Positions 31,995 through 39,667 of a stretch of DNA of 64,000 bases are shown piece after piece. The position numbers and the translations under genes are program-made. The notes beneath the pieces are model-generated. The model did not search any database. It saw only the letters and a program-made list of their open reading frames with translations, and was not told the origin of the DNA. The first letter of the stretch is position 1; every line of letters begins with the position of its first letter. The DNA is from an uncultured Oscillibacter sp. Its GTDB lineage: Bacteria > Bacillota > Clostridia > Oscillospirales > Oscillospiraceae. Location: assembly GCA_950097265.1 (NCBI GenBank), contig CATNDJ010000001.1:1-64000 (forward strand). Direction: 5' to 3'.

Positions 31995-33920
31995 TTACTC
32001 CTCCTTTTTCGGTTTTGATAAAATGGAATCTTTGGTTGCGGTGACCACCCGCTGCCCTGACTTCTGAACCGGCTTTGCGGCAGAGCGTCTGGGCGGGGGC
32101 GGCGGCGGGGACACCGGCTCCTCGGCCGGTTCTCCGGGGGGCTCGGCTGGTATGGGCGGCACCAGGGGTTCTGTCTTCGCCGATGCGGGCGGCTTTGCCG
32201 GCGGCGCCTTTTTGGCCGGGGCTTTCGGGCGCGGCGGTTTCGACTTGGCCGAAATAGGAGCCGCCTGCTCCTTCTTGCGGCCTTCGGCCTGCCAGTCGGG
32301 GATGTGGGAGGCGGCCTTGCTCGGGTGCAGCTTCTTGGATTCCGGGTGCTTGGAATAGTCGTACTTATCAACCTCCAATACTTTTTTGCCCCGGAGGATT
32401 ACCAGGGCGCGGTCTATGTCCATGCGCAGCACTTCATCCATGGTCATCAGCTTGCGCTTGCCTACGCCGCTGGTCTCCCGGTACTCCGGCGTATAGTTGG
32501 AGATGCGCCAGGTGCCCAGCTGCTTGGCCTTGCTGGTGACGGCAATACTGGCCTCGCCGGTGCGGTCGGAAATGAACTGCGCGGTCAGGGCGTCGGTACA
32601 GCCGAGAAACAAGGTGATGTCGCAGTTGCCCAGGATCTCCTGCCACTGGTTGTAGGGATAGCGGTTTTGGAGACCGGCGAGATTCTGGAACACGCAGGAC
32701 ATGGAGATGTTCCGGGAACGGATGACGCTGATTTTCCGGGACAGGTCGGGGATGACCCCGCAGGCGCACAGCTCCTCGCCCAGCACATGGACGGGAACAG
32801 GGAGCGCCCCGCCGGGACAGTTTTGGTCAGCGTACCGCACCAGCTTGATGAAAATGAATGACAGAAACAGCGAGGACAGGAAATCAAAGGTGCTATCCTG
32901 GTCGCTGGTGATGCAGTAGTAGGCGCAGGGCTGTTTGCCCGGCAGCTCCAGGTCGATTTCATCAAAGCCGGTGATGTTTCGGATGTCCTGATTTTGGAAC
33001 ACCTGGAGCCGGGAGCCCAAACCGATGATGACGCCGCCACGGACACTTTCACTGGACTGCTTGAAAATGCTGTAGGGGGCCTTGGCCGGGTGGGAGATAG
33101 GGAGCACGTCGAACAGAGCGTTCAATTCTTTTTCGCTGCTTGTGGCGAGGAGCTGATAGACCTCCCCAATGTTGCGTCGGTCCTCCGGGTAGCCCCGTTC
33201 CACATAAAGTACCAGGGCCTTCAACAGATTCATTTCAGCGTTGTCCCAGAAATGGTCTCCCTGCCCGTTGCCGGTGTTTTTAATGATGACGTCGCAGAAA
33301 AGCTGGGCCATCAGCTCCTGGCCCTCGATTTCGGACAGGCAGTTCCAGGAATCGGAGGCGGCGGGGGTCACCAGATTGAACACCTTCACCGTGTACCCCT
33401 GATCCCGGAGGTAGGCGCTGCTTTTTTCGTAGAGCTCTGATTTGGGATCACAGATAATGAGGCTGGACCTCCGGGCGGCACTTTGCAGGATCATATTCAT
33501 GCAAAAGGCCCTTGTTTTCTTTGATCCGCTGGCCCCGTACACCGCCAGATTACCATTGAACCGGGTCTTATCCGGGACGCAGATCACTTCGCCGTCTATC
33601 TCACCCAGGATGATGCCGTGGTGCTTGCGGATATTGGGAACCAGGTCCAGCACACCCTTCAGCTCCTTTCTGGTCATAAAGCCCGCCGTGCCGTAGGTGC
33701 CCTTGTTGGAGTAGATCAGATTGCGCTCCTGGTCGTATGCGCCGGTTTCGCTGTACCCCATCCGCATGACCATGAAAATCAGCACACCCAGCGCCGCTAT
33801 GCAGCCACCCACCCCGTACAGGCCGTAGGGCCAGCGGAACACGGCGGCGATACAGGCAAAGAAGCCGGAATCGGGAAACTCCGGCGAGGTGCCGAAGGTC
33901 CCGCCCGCCGCCTGCCACAC
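31995..33920 (-). CDS. VirD4/TraG-type coupling protein (locus B), start uncertain
   Basis: At least 641 residues. The ATPase region aligns with locus A virD4, including HHGIILGEIDG, SDSWNCLSEIEGQELM and a FLSSLFLSF block. The Walker A equivalent is GASGSKKT (about 128), with Lys where the P-loop normally has Gly. The Walker B region reads VLGEELCACGVIPDL, with Glu in place of the usual Asp. The first conventional start is GTG 33920, but the frame stays open to 34043 and codes for an obvious membrane helix (LAIIIPIALGALLYGGGYIA) before it, with GAGAGGAG at 34037-34044. The true start may be a rare codon near 34023-34031. The upstream gene overlaps. The Pro/Lys-rich tail spans about 540-641. 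Confidence 0.88.
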   Translation of the reverse strand: MWQAAGGTFGTSPEFPDSGFFACIAAVFRWPYGLYGVGGCIAALGVLIFMVMRMGYSETGAYDQERNLIYSNKGTYGTAGFMTRKELKGVLDLVPNIRKHHGIILGEIDGEVICVPDKTRFNGNLAVYGASGSKKTRAFCMNMILQSAARRSSLIICDPKSELYEKSSAYLRDQGYTVKVFNLVTPAASDSWNCLSEIEGQELMAQLFCDVIIKNTGNGQGDHFWDNAEMNLLKALVLYVERGYPEDRRNIGEVYQLLATSSEKELNALFDVLPISHPAKAPYSIFKQSSESVRGGVIIGLGSRLQVFQNQDIRNITGFDEIDLELPGKQPCAYYCITSDQDSTFDFLSSLFLSFIFIKLVRYADQNCPGGALPVPVHVLGEELCACGVIPDLSRKISVIRSRNISMSCVFQNLAGLQNRYPYNQWQEILGNCDITLFLGCTDALTAQFISDRTGEASIAVTSKAKQLGTWRISNYTPEYRETSGVGKRKLMTMDEVLRMDIDRALVILRGKKVLEVDKYDYSKHPESKKLHPSKAASHIPDWQAEGRKKEQAAPISAKSKPPRPKAPAKKAPPAKPPASAKTEPLVPPIPAEPPGEPAEEPVSPPPPPPRRSAAKPVQKSGQRVVTATKDSILSKPKKEE

Positions 33921-34006
33921 ATCGTAGTTATAAAGGAATTGAGCGATGTAGCCGCCCCCGTAGAGCAGAGCACCCAGGGCGATGGGGATAATGATAGCCA
34001 GCTTGA

Positions 34007-35149
34007 TCAGTTGTTTTCGGGAGATAGGAACACACTCCTCTCATACGCTTCAAAGTCGATACACTGGATGTCAACGTCCGGGCAGCAGACCTGACGCATG
34101 GCTTCCGCCTGGAAATCAAAGCAGAACAGCGTACCCGGCCAGTCCATTTTCTCCAGGGCGGCGTTGAACCGATAGATGCGGGGCATATCGCAGGTGTAGC
34201 CAAACAGTACCGCCGCCTCACCGTCTATGGCGTCGTTCTCAATCACCCAGCCGGGGCGGGGCGGCTTGAAGCCCTTTTGTAAAATGCCGTCCAGAACCGC
34301 CTTTTCGCCGGGGTCACACAGCAGTTGAAGGATGACCTCGCCGTGATGGTCGCTGGGCAGATAGCAGAACGGCTCAAACTCGCGGCTCAGAACAAAGCAG
34401 CTGTGGCGCTTATCCACGCCCACGCCCATCAGAGGGGCCATCTGCCCCATGTCCGAGGCAAATATAATGGCTGCTTGTTTGGCCTGTTTGAGTTGGGCCG
34501 GGAGCCGGGTCTGACAAAGCTCCATCTCCAGCAGGGCCTTGAGCCGCAGTTCTGCCTTGTCCTCCCACTTCATCTGACTGGAGCCAGTGTTGTAAATGGT
34601 GAACAAGCTGCCGCCCGCCAGCAGAACGCCCGTCGAGCGGGAGCCGCGGACTTTAACGGCCTGTGCGCCCAAGTCCTTGACCTCTCTGGAGCTGTAATAA
34701 GCGGGCCGGTCAAGGGGCGTCAGGTCATCGTGCGGCGTGGGGCTGAACAGCGCCGGCTTTTCCCAAGGCAGAACAGACACATCCGCATTGAGCATTGTCA
34801 CCAGCACCTCGGCCATCCGGTGCAGGCGCAGACGGCGGGTGATTTCCGATTTGAGCTGATTGGTCTCGGTACTGCCGGAGAGATAGGGCAGAAATTGATC
34901 CGGCCAGCACTCCACCAGCAGCCGTTTTGCGGCGGCGGTCAGTCGAAGGCCACGAACGCCATTGCGGTAGAATGTCCGCAGAAGATTGTCCCGTTTGAGC
35001 CGTTTGACCGCATACTCCTTGTAGGTGTCAGAAGCTGGGAGACGGCTGACCAGGGCGGCGGGCAGTTCGCCGGACAGAGCGGTGAGAGCCAGAACCAGGC
35101 CGGGAAATGTGTCCAGGGCGGGCAGCACCCGCCCATCCGCTTCCGACAT
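34007..35149 (-). CDS. Winged-helix protein upstream of VirD4 (locus B)
   Basis: A 380-residue paralogue in position of the locus A gene at 9959-11071. The N-terminal 80 residues read as a winged helix (LVLALTALSGELPAALV, then YKEYAVKRLKRDNLLRTFY and RGLRLTAAAKRLL). A mixed domain follows with IIFASDMGQMAPLMG in the middle and a C-terminal LFGYTCDMPRIYRFNAAL. No catalytic motif is recognised. A strong GGAAGGAGG precedes the ATG. The 3' end overlaps the 5' end of virD4, as in locus A, which suggests that the two products act together. Confidence 0.65.
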   Translation of the reverse strand: MSEADGRVLPALDTFPGLVLALTALSGELPAALVSRLPASDTYKEYAVKRLKRDNLLRTFYRNGVRGLRLTAAAKRLLVECWPDQFLPYLSGSTETNQLKSEITRRLRLHRMAEVLVTMLNADVSVLPWEKPALFSPTPHDDLTPLDRPAYYSSREVKDLGAQAVKVRGSRSTGVLLAGGSLFTIYNTGSSQMKWEDKAELRLKALLEMELCQTRLPAQLKQAKQAAIIFASDMGQMAPLMGVGVDKRHSCFVLSREFEPFCYLPSDHHGEVILQLLCDPGEKAVLDGILQKGFKPPRPGWVIENDAIDGEAAVLFGYTCDMPRIYRFNAALEKMDWPGTLFCFDFQAEAMRQVCCPDVDIQCIDFEAYERSVFLSPENN

Positions 35150-35177
35150 GATTTCCGCCTCCTTCCCATGATTTTTT

Positions 35178-35317
35178 TACCGAGGGGGCTACAGCTTCGG
35201 TATTTTTTCGCTGACCCGGCATGGAAAAAACCGCTGATTTTCAGGGATTCCCGGGCCGTAAAGCCATATCCCGTTTCTCAGCCTCAAAAAAAGCCAAAAT
35301 GGGATATGACCTTTTTT
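35178..35317 (+). terminator. Two plus-strand hairpins with T runs between minus-strand genes
   Basis: Hairpin 1: TACCGA (35178-35183) with TCGGTA (35197-35202), followed by TTTTTT. Hairpin 2: CATATCCCGTTT (35265-35276) with AAATGGGATATG (35297-35308), 12 pairs with one G-U, followed by ACCTTTTTT. Both have their T run on the plus strand, opposite to all genes here. They would stop antisense transcription or end a small plus-strand RNA. The 197-base gap 35150-35346 holds nothing else I can support. Confidence 0.5.
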
Positions 35318-35346
35318 CGGAAAATGAAACTTTTTGGGCAGGTTTT

Positions 35347-36027
35347 CTATGACCCCTTCGGGCCGTCCTGGAGTTGTACCCCCCGCTCCGCCAGCCATGT
35401 TGGGAAGCGGGGCGTGTCCATGATGAACATACGGGTACAGTCCGTCTCGCCCAGCTCCGTGGTATGGTAGACGTCGCAGAGCAGTCCGCCGTCATCGGTC
35501 AAAAGCCAGGCCCCCACCGCGTCCAGGTACTGCTTAATCTCCAGATTGTCATAGTCCCGCACCCGGCGCTCCGGGAGGTCACGGCAGTAGGTGTGAGAAA
35601 AGCACACAACGCAGTGCCGGAACCGCCGGACAGTATGGCTTTTGACGTATTGCTCCAGCGCCGCGGTGAGCGGGTCGATCAGGTACTCCGTGCTCTGAGA
35701 CTGCCTGCGCTTGGGGAGCAGACAGGGCAGGGTAATCTCAAAAATGCCGCCCCGCTGCTGGATGTCGATACCCTGCATGGCGGCAGCGGAGGTCAGATAT
35801 TCGCTCTTTTTCACGTTTGTGCTGGCATAGAGCAGATGGCGCAGCCGGCAGGTGATGGTCTCCGCCCGCAGAGCCGCGTCGGTGGACAGCACCTCGTAGT
35901 TGTCCGGGTAACGCTGGATGTCTGTGGTATTCATGGCATACAGTGCGCTGTTCAGGCGCTGTATGTCATCTAAAATGGATGTAATCCGCTGAGAAATAAC
36001 GCTTCGGGTCAAGGTGCTTGGACTCAC
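35347..36027 (-). CDS. Mobile-element protein with RusA-like acidic motif (locus B)
   Basis: A 226-residue counterpart of the locus A protein at 11752-12429. The C-terminal half carries VRDYDNLEIKQYLDAV with D158, D160 and N161, then LTDDGGL with D178 and D179. This is the RusA pattern D-x-D-N...L-D-A...D-D with the catalytic spacing of that family. The N-terminal half is helical, with an I-F-E-I-T-L-P-C-L-L strand before the motif. The start is uncertain: GTG 36027 lies on the GGAAGGAG site, TTG 36012 is a little far from it. The gene overlaps its upstream neighbour. Confidence 0.65.
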   Translation of the reverse strand: MSPSTLTRSVISQRITSILDDIQRLNSALYAMNTTDIQRYPDNYEVLSTDAALRAETITCRLRHLLYASTNVKKSEYLTSAAAMQGIDIQQRGGIFEITLPCLLPKRRQSQSTEYLIDPLTAALEQYVKSHTVRRFRHCVVCFSHTYCRDLPERRVRDYDNLEIKQYLDAVGAWLLTDDGGLLCDVYHTTELGETDCTRMFIMDTPRFPTWLAERGVQLQDGPKGS

Positions 36028-36545
36028 TCCTTCCGATAATATTCCACGTCCCCCTCCAGGGACACGGTGCAGTAACCGTTGACATTAGGGATTTGCAGTG
36101 CCTCGATCTGCTCTGCGGAATCAACAATCACCAGATAGCGGGAGGGCTGTTCTCCAGAGTTCTTCAAGGCCTGGGTTACAAGGACCTCCCGTCCCTGGGC
36201 GATATAGACGATCTCGTAAACCTCGCTGTCAGCGAAGAAGATAATCTTTGCGGGAAAATCGCCAATCGAGTGGTACTCCACCTGCCCAATGAAGTCCGCA
36301 AGGACCCAGACGGCGGCAAACAGAGTCCAGTCCACATTCCCCATGTTGTCCGGCGCGGCGCAGTAATAAGGCTCCTCCCACCAGATGCGGCCCTGCTTCA
36401 CAAGGTACGTCAGCAGATTCCTGATCTTATCATCCTTGCCGGGGTGGAGCCGAAGAAGCTGCTTTTCCGTTAAAATCTGGTACATGGAGATGTCCCGCAA
36501 GAGGGCGGCGGCCTCCCTTTCATAGATCTGTGCGCGTGTTTTCAT
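36024..36545 (-). CDS. Winged-helix-type protein (DUF5697-like), locus B
   Basis: A 173-residue protein. The first 65 residues form a winged helix (MKTRAQIYEREAAALLRDIS, then ILTEKQLLRLHPGKDDKIRN and LVKQGRIWW). The C-terminal part (FPAKIIFFADSEVYEIVYIA) matches the locus A gene at 5688-6218 in order and pattern. AGAGGTGA precedes the ATG. The gene lies directly downstream of the 11-bp-period repeat array, so it could bind that array or be controlled by it; this is inference. Confidence 0.65.
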   Translation of the reverse strand: MKTRAQIYEREAAALLRDISMYQILTEKQLLRLHPGKDDKIRNLLTYLVKQGRIWWEEPYYCAAPDNMGNVDWTLFAAVWVLADFIGQVEYHSIGDFPAKIIFFADSEVYEIVYIAQGREVLVTQALKNSGEQPSRYLVIVDSAEQIEALQIPNVNGYCTVSLEGDVEYYRKE

Positions 36546-36565
36546 GGATGTTCACCTCTGCTGTG

Positions 36566-36760
36566 CGTATTATCGCCGTATTACAGACGTATTGCTTGGC
36601 TTGCTTTAGGTGCCAGTTTTGGCCTTGTGCGTGTTATTTCAGCATTATTTCCGCATTAAAAATCCGCTTCCGTATTAACGCCGTATTATTGACGTATTAT
36701 TTTTGTCCATCATTCATGGTTCGGTTTTATGCGTATAAATGCCGTATTATCTCCGCATTA
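36566..36760. repeat. Iteron-like array: four triplets of CGTATTA at 11-bp spacing
   Basis: Heptamers matching CGTATTA (variants CGTGTTA, AGCATTA, CGCATTA, CGTATAA, CGTATTG) start at 36566, 36577, 36588; 36630, 36641, 36652; 36671, 36682, 36693; and 36732, 36743, 36754. Within every triplet the spacing is exactly 11 bases, about one DNA turn. Five copies besides the first two in triplet 1 are exact or differ by one base. The last copy contains the virB4 stop codon. The array fills the 212-base gap between virB4 and the winged-helix gene. It looks like a set of sites for a cooperatively bound protein: an origin, oriT or operator. Confidence 0.9.
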
Positions 36761-39658
36761 GGCACTCTGCTGACCGGATTTGTCCAGCAGTTCCTGAAGC
36801 TCCCGGCGGTCGGTAGTGATAAGCTCCTTCTCCATCTGACTACACTTGATTTCCACCGTCACGTTATTGTTGTTGGTGCTAATCAGGCCGCTGCCCCGCT
36901 CGAAGTGGGTGATCTCCATAACCTCCGCTTCGGACAGGTGCAGGATGGACTGGACACGCCGGGCCTCCTCTTCCTCCAGATTGAGCAAGATTTTCGTCTT
37001 GGCGTTGTTGATGATGCCCTTGCCGTACTTGCCGTCCTCCAGCGCAAAGAAGTCGTTGATGTCCTGGGTAGCGCAGATGGCAGAGCCGCCGTAGCCTCGG
37101 ATGATCTTGAAAATCTCCAGCACAAACTCGGCGGCCAGACGGTTGCTGTTGGCCCCAATGAGCTGCCAGCACTCGTCAATGTAAATGGCCTTTTCCTCGG
37201 TGCGGTTCTCTTTGGCCTTGTCCCAGACAAAATCAAGCGCCACGAACATCCCCTCCGTCAGCAGGTCGCCGGTCAGTTCGGAGATGTCCAGCACCGTGTA
37301 CTTGTTGTCCAGAGACACGTTGGTGGGCTGGTTGAAGGTGCGGGCGGAGCCGTTGACCAGCCGGTTGATGATATTTGCCAGCCGCCTTGTCTCCTGGGAC
37401 TCCTTCAGCACCTCATACAAGTCCCCCAGCACCGGCATTGTCCGGTAGCGGCTGGGGTCGGTCGGGTCGTCCAGGGTGCTGTTCTCATGGGTGATGCCCA
37501 GTTTGGCATAGGTGCGGATCAGGGCGTCGTCCAAAAGCTGCCGCTCCTCATGGGTCATGTCGGGGATCAGCAGCGAGAAAAAGATATGGAGCCGCTGGAT
37601 TTTTGCCGCCAGCAGGGACTTCTCCACGCCTGGGCCGTCCAGCAGCTCGTCCACCGACTTGTCCACCTTGCGGATCTCCATGACATTGATGCAGTTTTTG
37701 GAGGCGGGAGAGATTTGGATGAACTCCCCGCCGATGTTGGAACAGGCCCGGTGGAACTCATGGCCCTTTAACGGGGCCACGATGAATACCTGGATGCCCT
37801 TCCGCCGCATACGGGTTGCCATCAGCTGCATAGTAAAGCTCTTGCCCGCGCCGCTGGTGCCCAGAATGGCGATATTGGCGTTTTTGTAGACCCGGGAATC
37901 GAAGATGTCCACGATGATCAGGGAGTTGTTGTGCTTGTTCACCCCCAGCAAAATGCCGTTGTCGTCGCACATCTCGTAGCTGGTGAAGGGGTAACAACTG
38001 GCCGCACCTAGGGTCAGCACGTTCCGTTTGGACCGCTCATAGAGGTGCTTTTCCAGAGCTACCAGCGGGAGTGAGGACAAAAAAGCCTGTTCCTGACAGA
38101 AGGAACAGGCCTGTACGTCCATATCCTGACTGAGTAGCAGCTTTTTCATCTCCGCGCACTTCCACTCCAGGTCCTCCACATTGTTGGCGGTGATGGTGAC
38201 CAGAAGGTTCAGATAATAGAAGTCCTCGTTGTTGCTCAGACCGTCTTTGAGGAGGTAGCCGCTGCGGATAGCTCCGTCCAGGTCGTCGAAGTCGGTGTTG
38301 GTATCGCTGGTCTCCTTGATCTTGCTGCGGTTGATGCGCAGCTGCTGGCCCAGCTTACGGATCATTCGGTCTTTGGGCTGCCGGGTCAGGAACATATCCA
38401 GGTCGATGCCGTCTCCAGCGTTCACCAGCAGACTGAGCCAGCCCGCTGGCACCTGGGTCTTGTAGCCGCCGGAGGGCACCAGCAGATAGGCGTAGTACAC
38501 GCCGTCAATGCAGATGTGCCGCCCGTGGGATAGATCGATGTGGTTGGGGGCGTAGAACTCATTCACCGGGATCTGGTCCACAGGTCGTCCGGCGGTTAGA
38601 TACTCGGCCACCACCTGCTTGGCCTTTTCCTCAAAGGGGCGCTCATTGCTTTCCTGGCGGCAGAGAACGTGGTACAGCACCTCCGCCGTGGCCTCGTTTT
38701 CGTCATCGTGGTTCAACACAACCGTATTTCCGCATTGGCGCAGGTAGTTGGCGGCGGTGCGGGCAGCGGTCTGGAGGGAGGCGATGGCCTCTTCCTCCTC
38801 CTGTCCTCGGCGCGTTCCGGGCAGCGGTTCATGCTCAAAAATCAAGAAAAACCGCCGGGTGATGGCCTCTCTGGAACCTAGTTGACGGATCAGCCGCAGG
38901 TAGTCCTCCTGGAGCATCCGGCAGTGGGGGTCGGTCTCCCGCTCCAGCTCCCGGCGCACCGCCTGCACATGGCGGTCAATGTCCGCCCGCTTGGTCAGCA
39001 CCTTGAACTGCACCTTTACCGGCGCGATTTTGAGGTAGCTGATAAAGGAGTAGATAATGCTGCGCTGCTCCTGGGCACTGCGCAGAAGGAAGTTGACCGG
39101 AACGACCTCCAGAATCTTCACATAGCGGCGGTCGCGGGTGTAGATGATACCGTGCTTGATGTTCTCCACCGGCACATAGTCCGCCAGCGGATTGAGGGGC
39201 TTTACTTCCGGGGCCAGGAAGGTTTTGAACCGATCCACTTTCCGGCCCTTCAAGTCTACCTCTACACGGTTCCGGCTCTTGGGTATCTCGCTGTCGTCTT
39301 CCTCCTTGGGGGCGCTGTGGCCCCAGCTGGGGAGCAGGCTCTTTTTCCCCCGGTCCGCGCCGTCCCTGTCCAGCGTCCGCCGGTTGCGGAGAAAGCTGAA
39401 AAATTGGAGAATGAACTCGGACAGGCTCCCGCCGCCAATGCCGATCAGGGCCACCAGCACCAGGGGCAGGGTGGTCAGGCACAGGACGATGATCCGGATG
39501 GTGAGGGAAAAGGGCAGTTTTAAGACCGGCACTCCTGTCAAAGCACCCAGGATGCCGGCCTCGATCACGTTGCGGGTCTTGAGCATCCCGCCCATCAGCG
39601 TACCGCCCTCAATAAAATTAGGGGGGATGATATAAACATCCCGTTCTTCTTGCCGCAT
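36758..39658 (-). CDS. PrgI-VirB4 fusion conjugation ATPase (locus B)
   Basis: A 966-residue protein. Residues about 1-105 correspond to PrgI: YIIPPNFIEGGTLMG at the start and two membrane helices near 28-75. A charged linker (about 95-150) leads into the VirB4 N-region (RDRRYVKILEVVPVNFLLRS, SFISYLKIAPVKVQF), then the core with Walker A GTSGAGKS near 600 and Walker B AIYIDECWQLIGAN near 830. In locus A these parts are three genes (15847-16155, 15176-15850, 12426-14390). The fusion implies that the PrgI part and the ATPase work in fixed proximity at the membrane. AAGGAGGG precedes the start. Confidence 0.94.
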   Translation of the reverse strand: MRQEERDVYIIPPNFIEGGTLMGGMLKTRNVIEAGILGALTGVPVLKLPFSLTIRIIVLCLTTLPLVLVALIGIGGGSLSEFILQFFSFLRNRRTLDRDGADRGKKSLLPSWGHSAPKEEDDSEIPKSRNRVEVDLKGRKVDRFKTFLAPEVKPLNPLADYVPVENIKHGIIYTRDRRYVKILEVVPVNFLLRSAQEQRSIIYSFISYLKIAPVKVQFKVLTKRADIDRHVQAVRRELERETDPHCRMLQEDYLRLIRQLGSREAITRRFFLIFEHEPLPGTRRGQEEEEAIASLQTAARTAANYLRQCGNTVVLNHDDENEATAEVLYHVLCRQESNERPFEEKAKQVVAEYLTAGRPVDQIPVNEFYAPNHIDLSHGRHICIDGVYYAYLLVPSGGYKTQVPAGWLSLLVNAGDGIDLDMFLTRQPKDRMIRKLGQQLRINRSKIKETSDTNTDFDDLDGAIRSGYLLKDGLSNNEDFYYLNLLVTITANNVEDLEWKCAEMKKLLLSQDMDVQACSFCQEQAFLSSLPLVALEKHLYERSKRNVLTLGAASCYPFTSYEMCDDNGILLGVNKHNNSLIIVDIFDSRVYKNANIAILGTSGAGKSFTMQLMATRMRRKGIQVFIVAPLKGHEFHRACSNIGGEFIQISPASKNCINVMEIRKVDKSVDELLDGPGVEKSLLAAKIQRLHIFFSLLIPDMTHEERQLLDDALIRTYAKLGITHENSTLDDPTDPSRYRTMPVLGDLYEVLKESQETRRLANIINRLVNGSARTFNQPTNVSLDNKYTVLDISELTGDLLTEGMFVALDFVWDKAKENRTEEKAIYIDECWQLIGANSNRLAAEFVLEIFKIIRGYGGSAICATQDINDFFALEDGKYGKGIINNAKTKILLNLEEEEARRVQSILHLSEAEVMEITHFERGSGLISTNNNNVTVEIKCSQMEKELITTDRRELQELLDKSGQQSA

Positions 39659-39667
39659 AGGCCCTCC

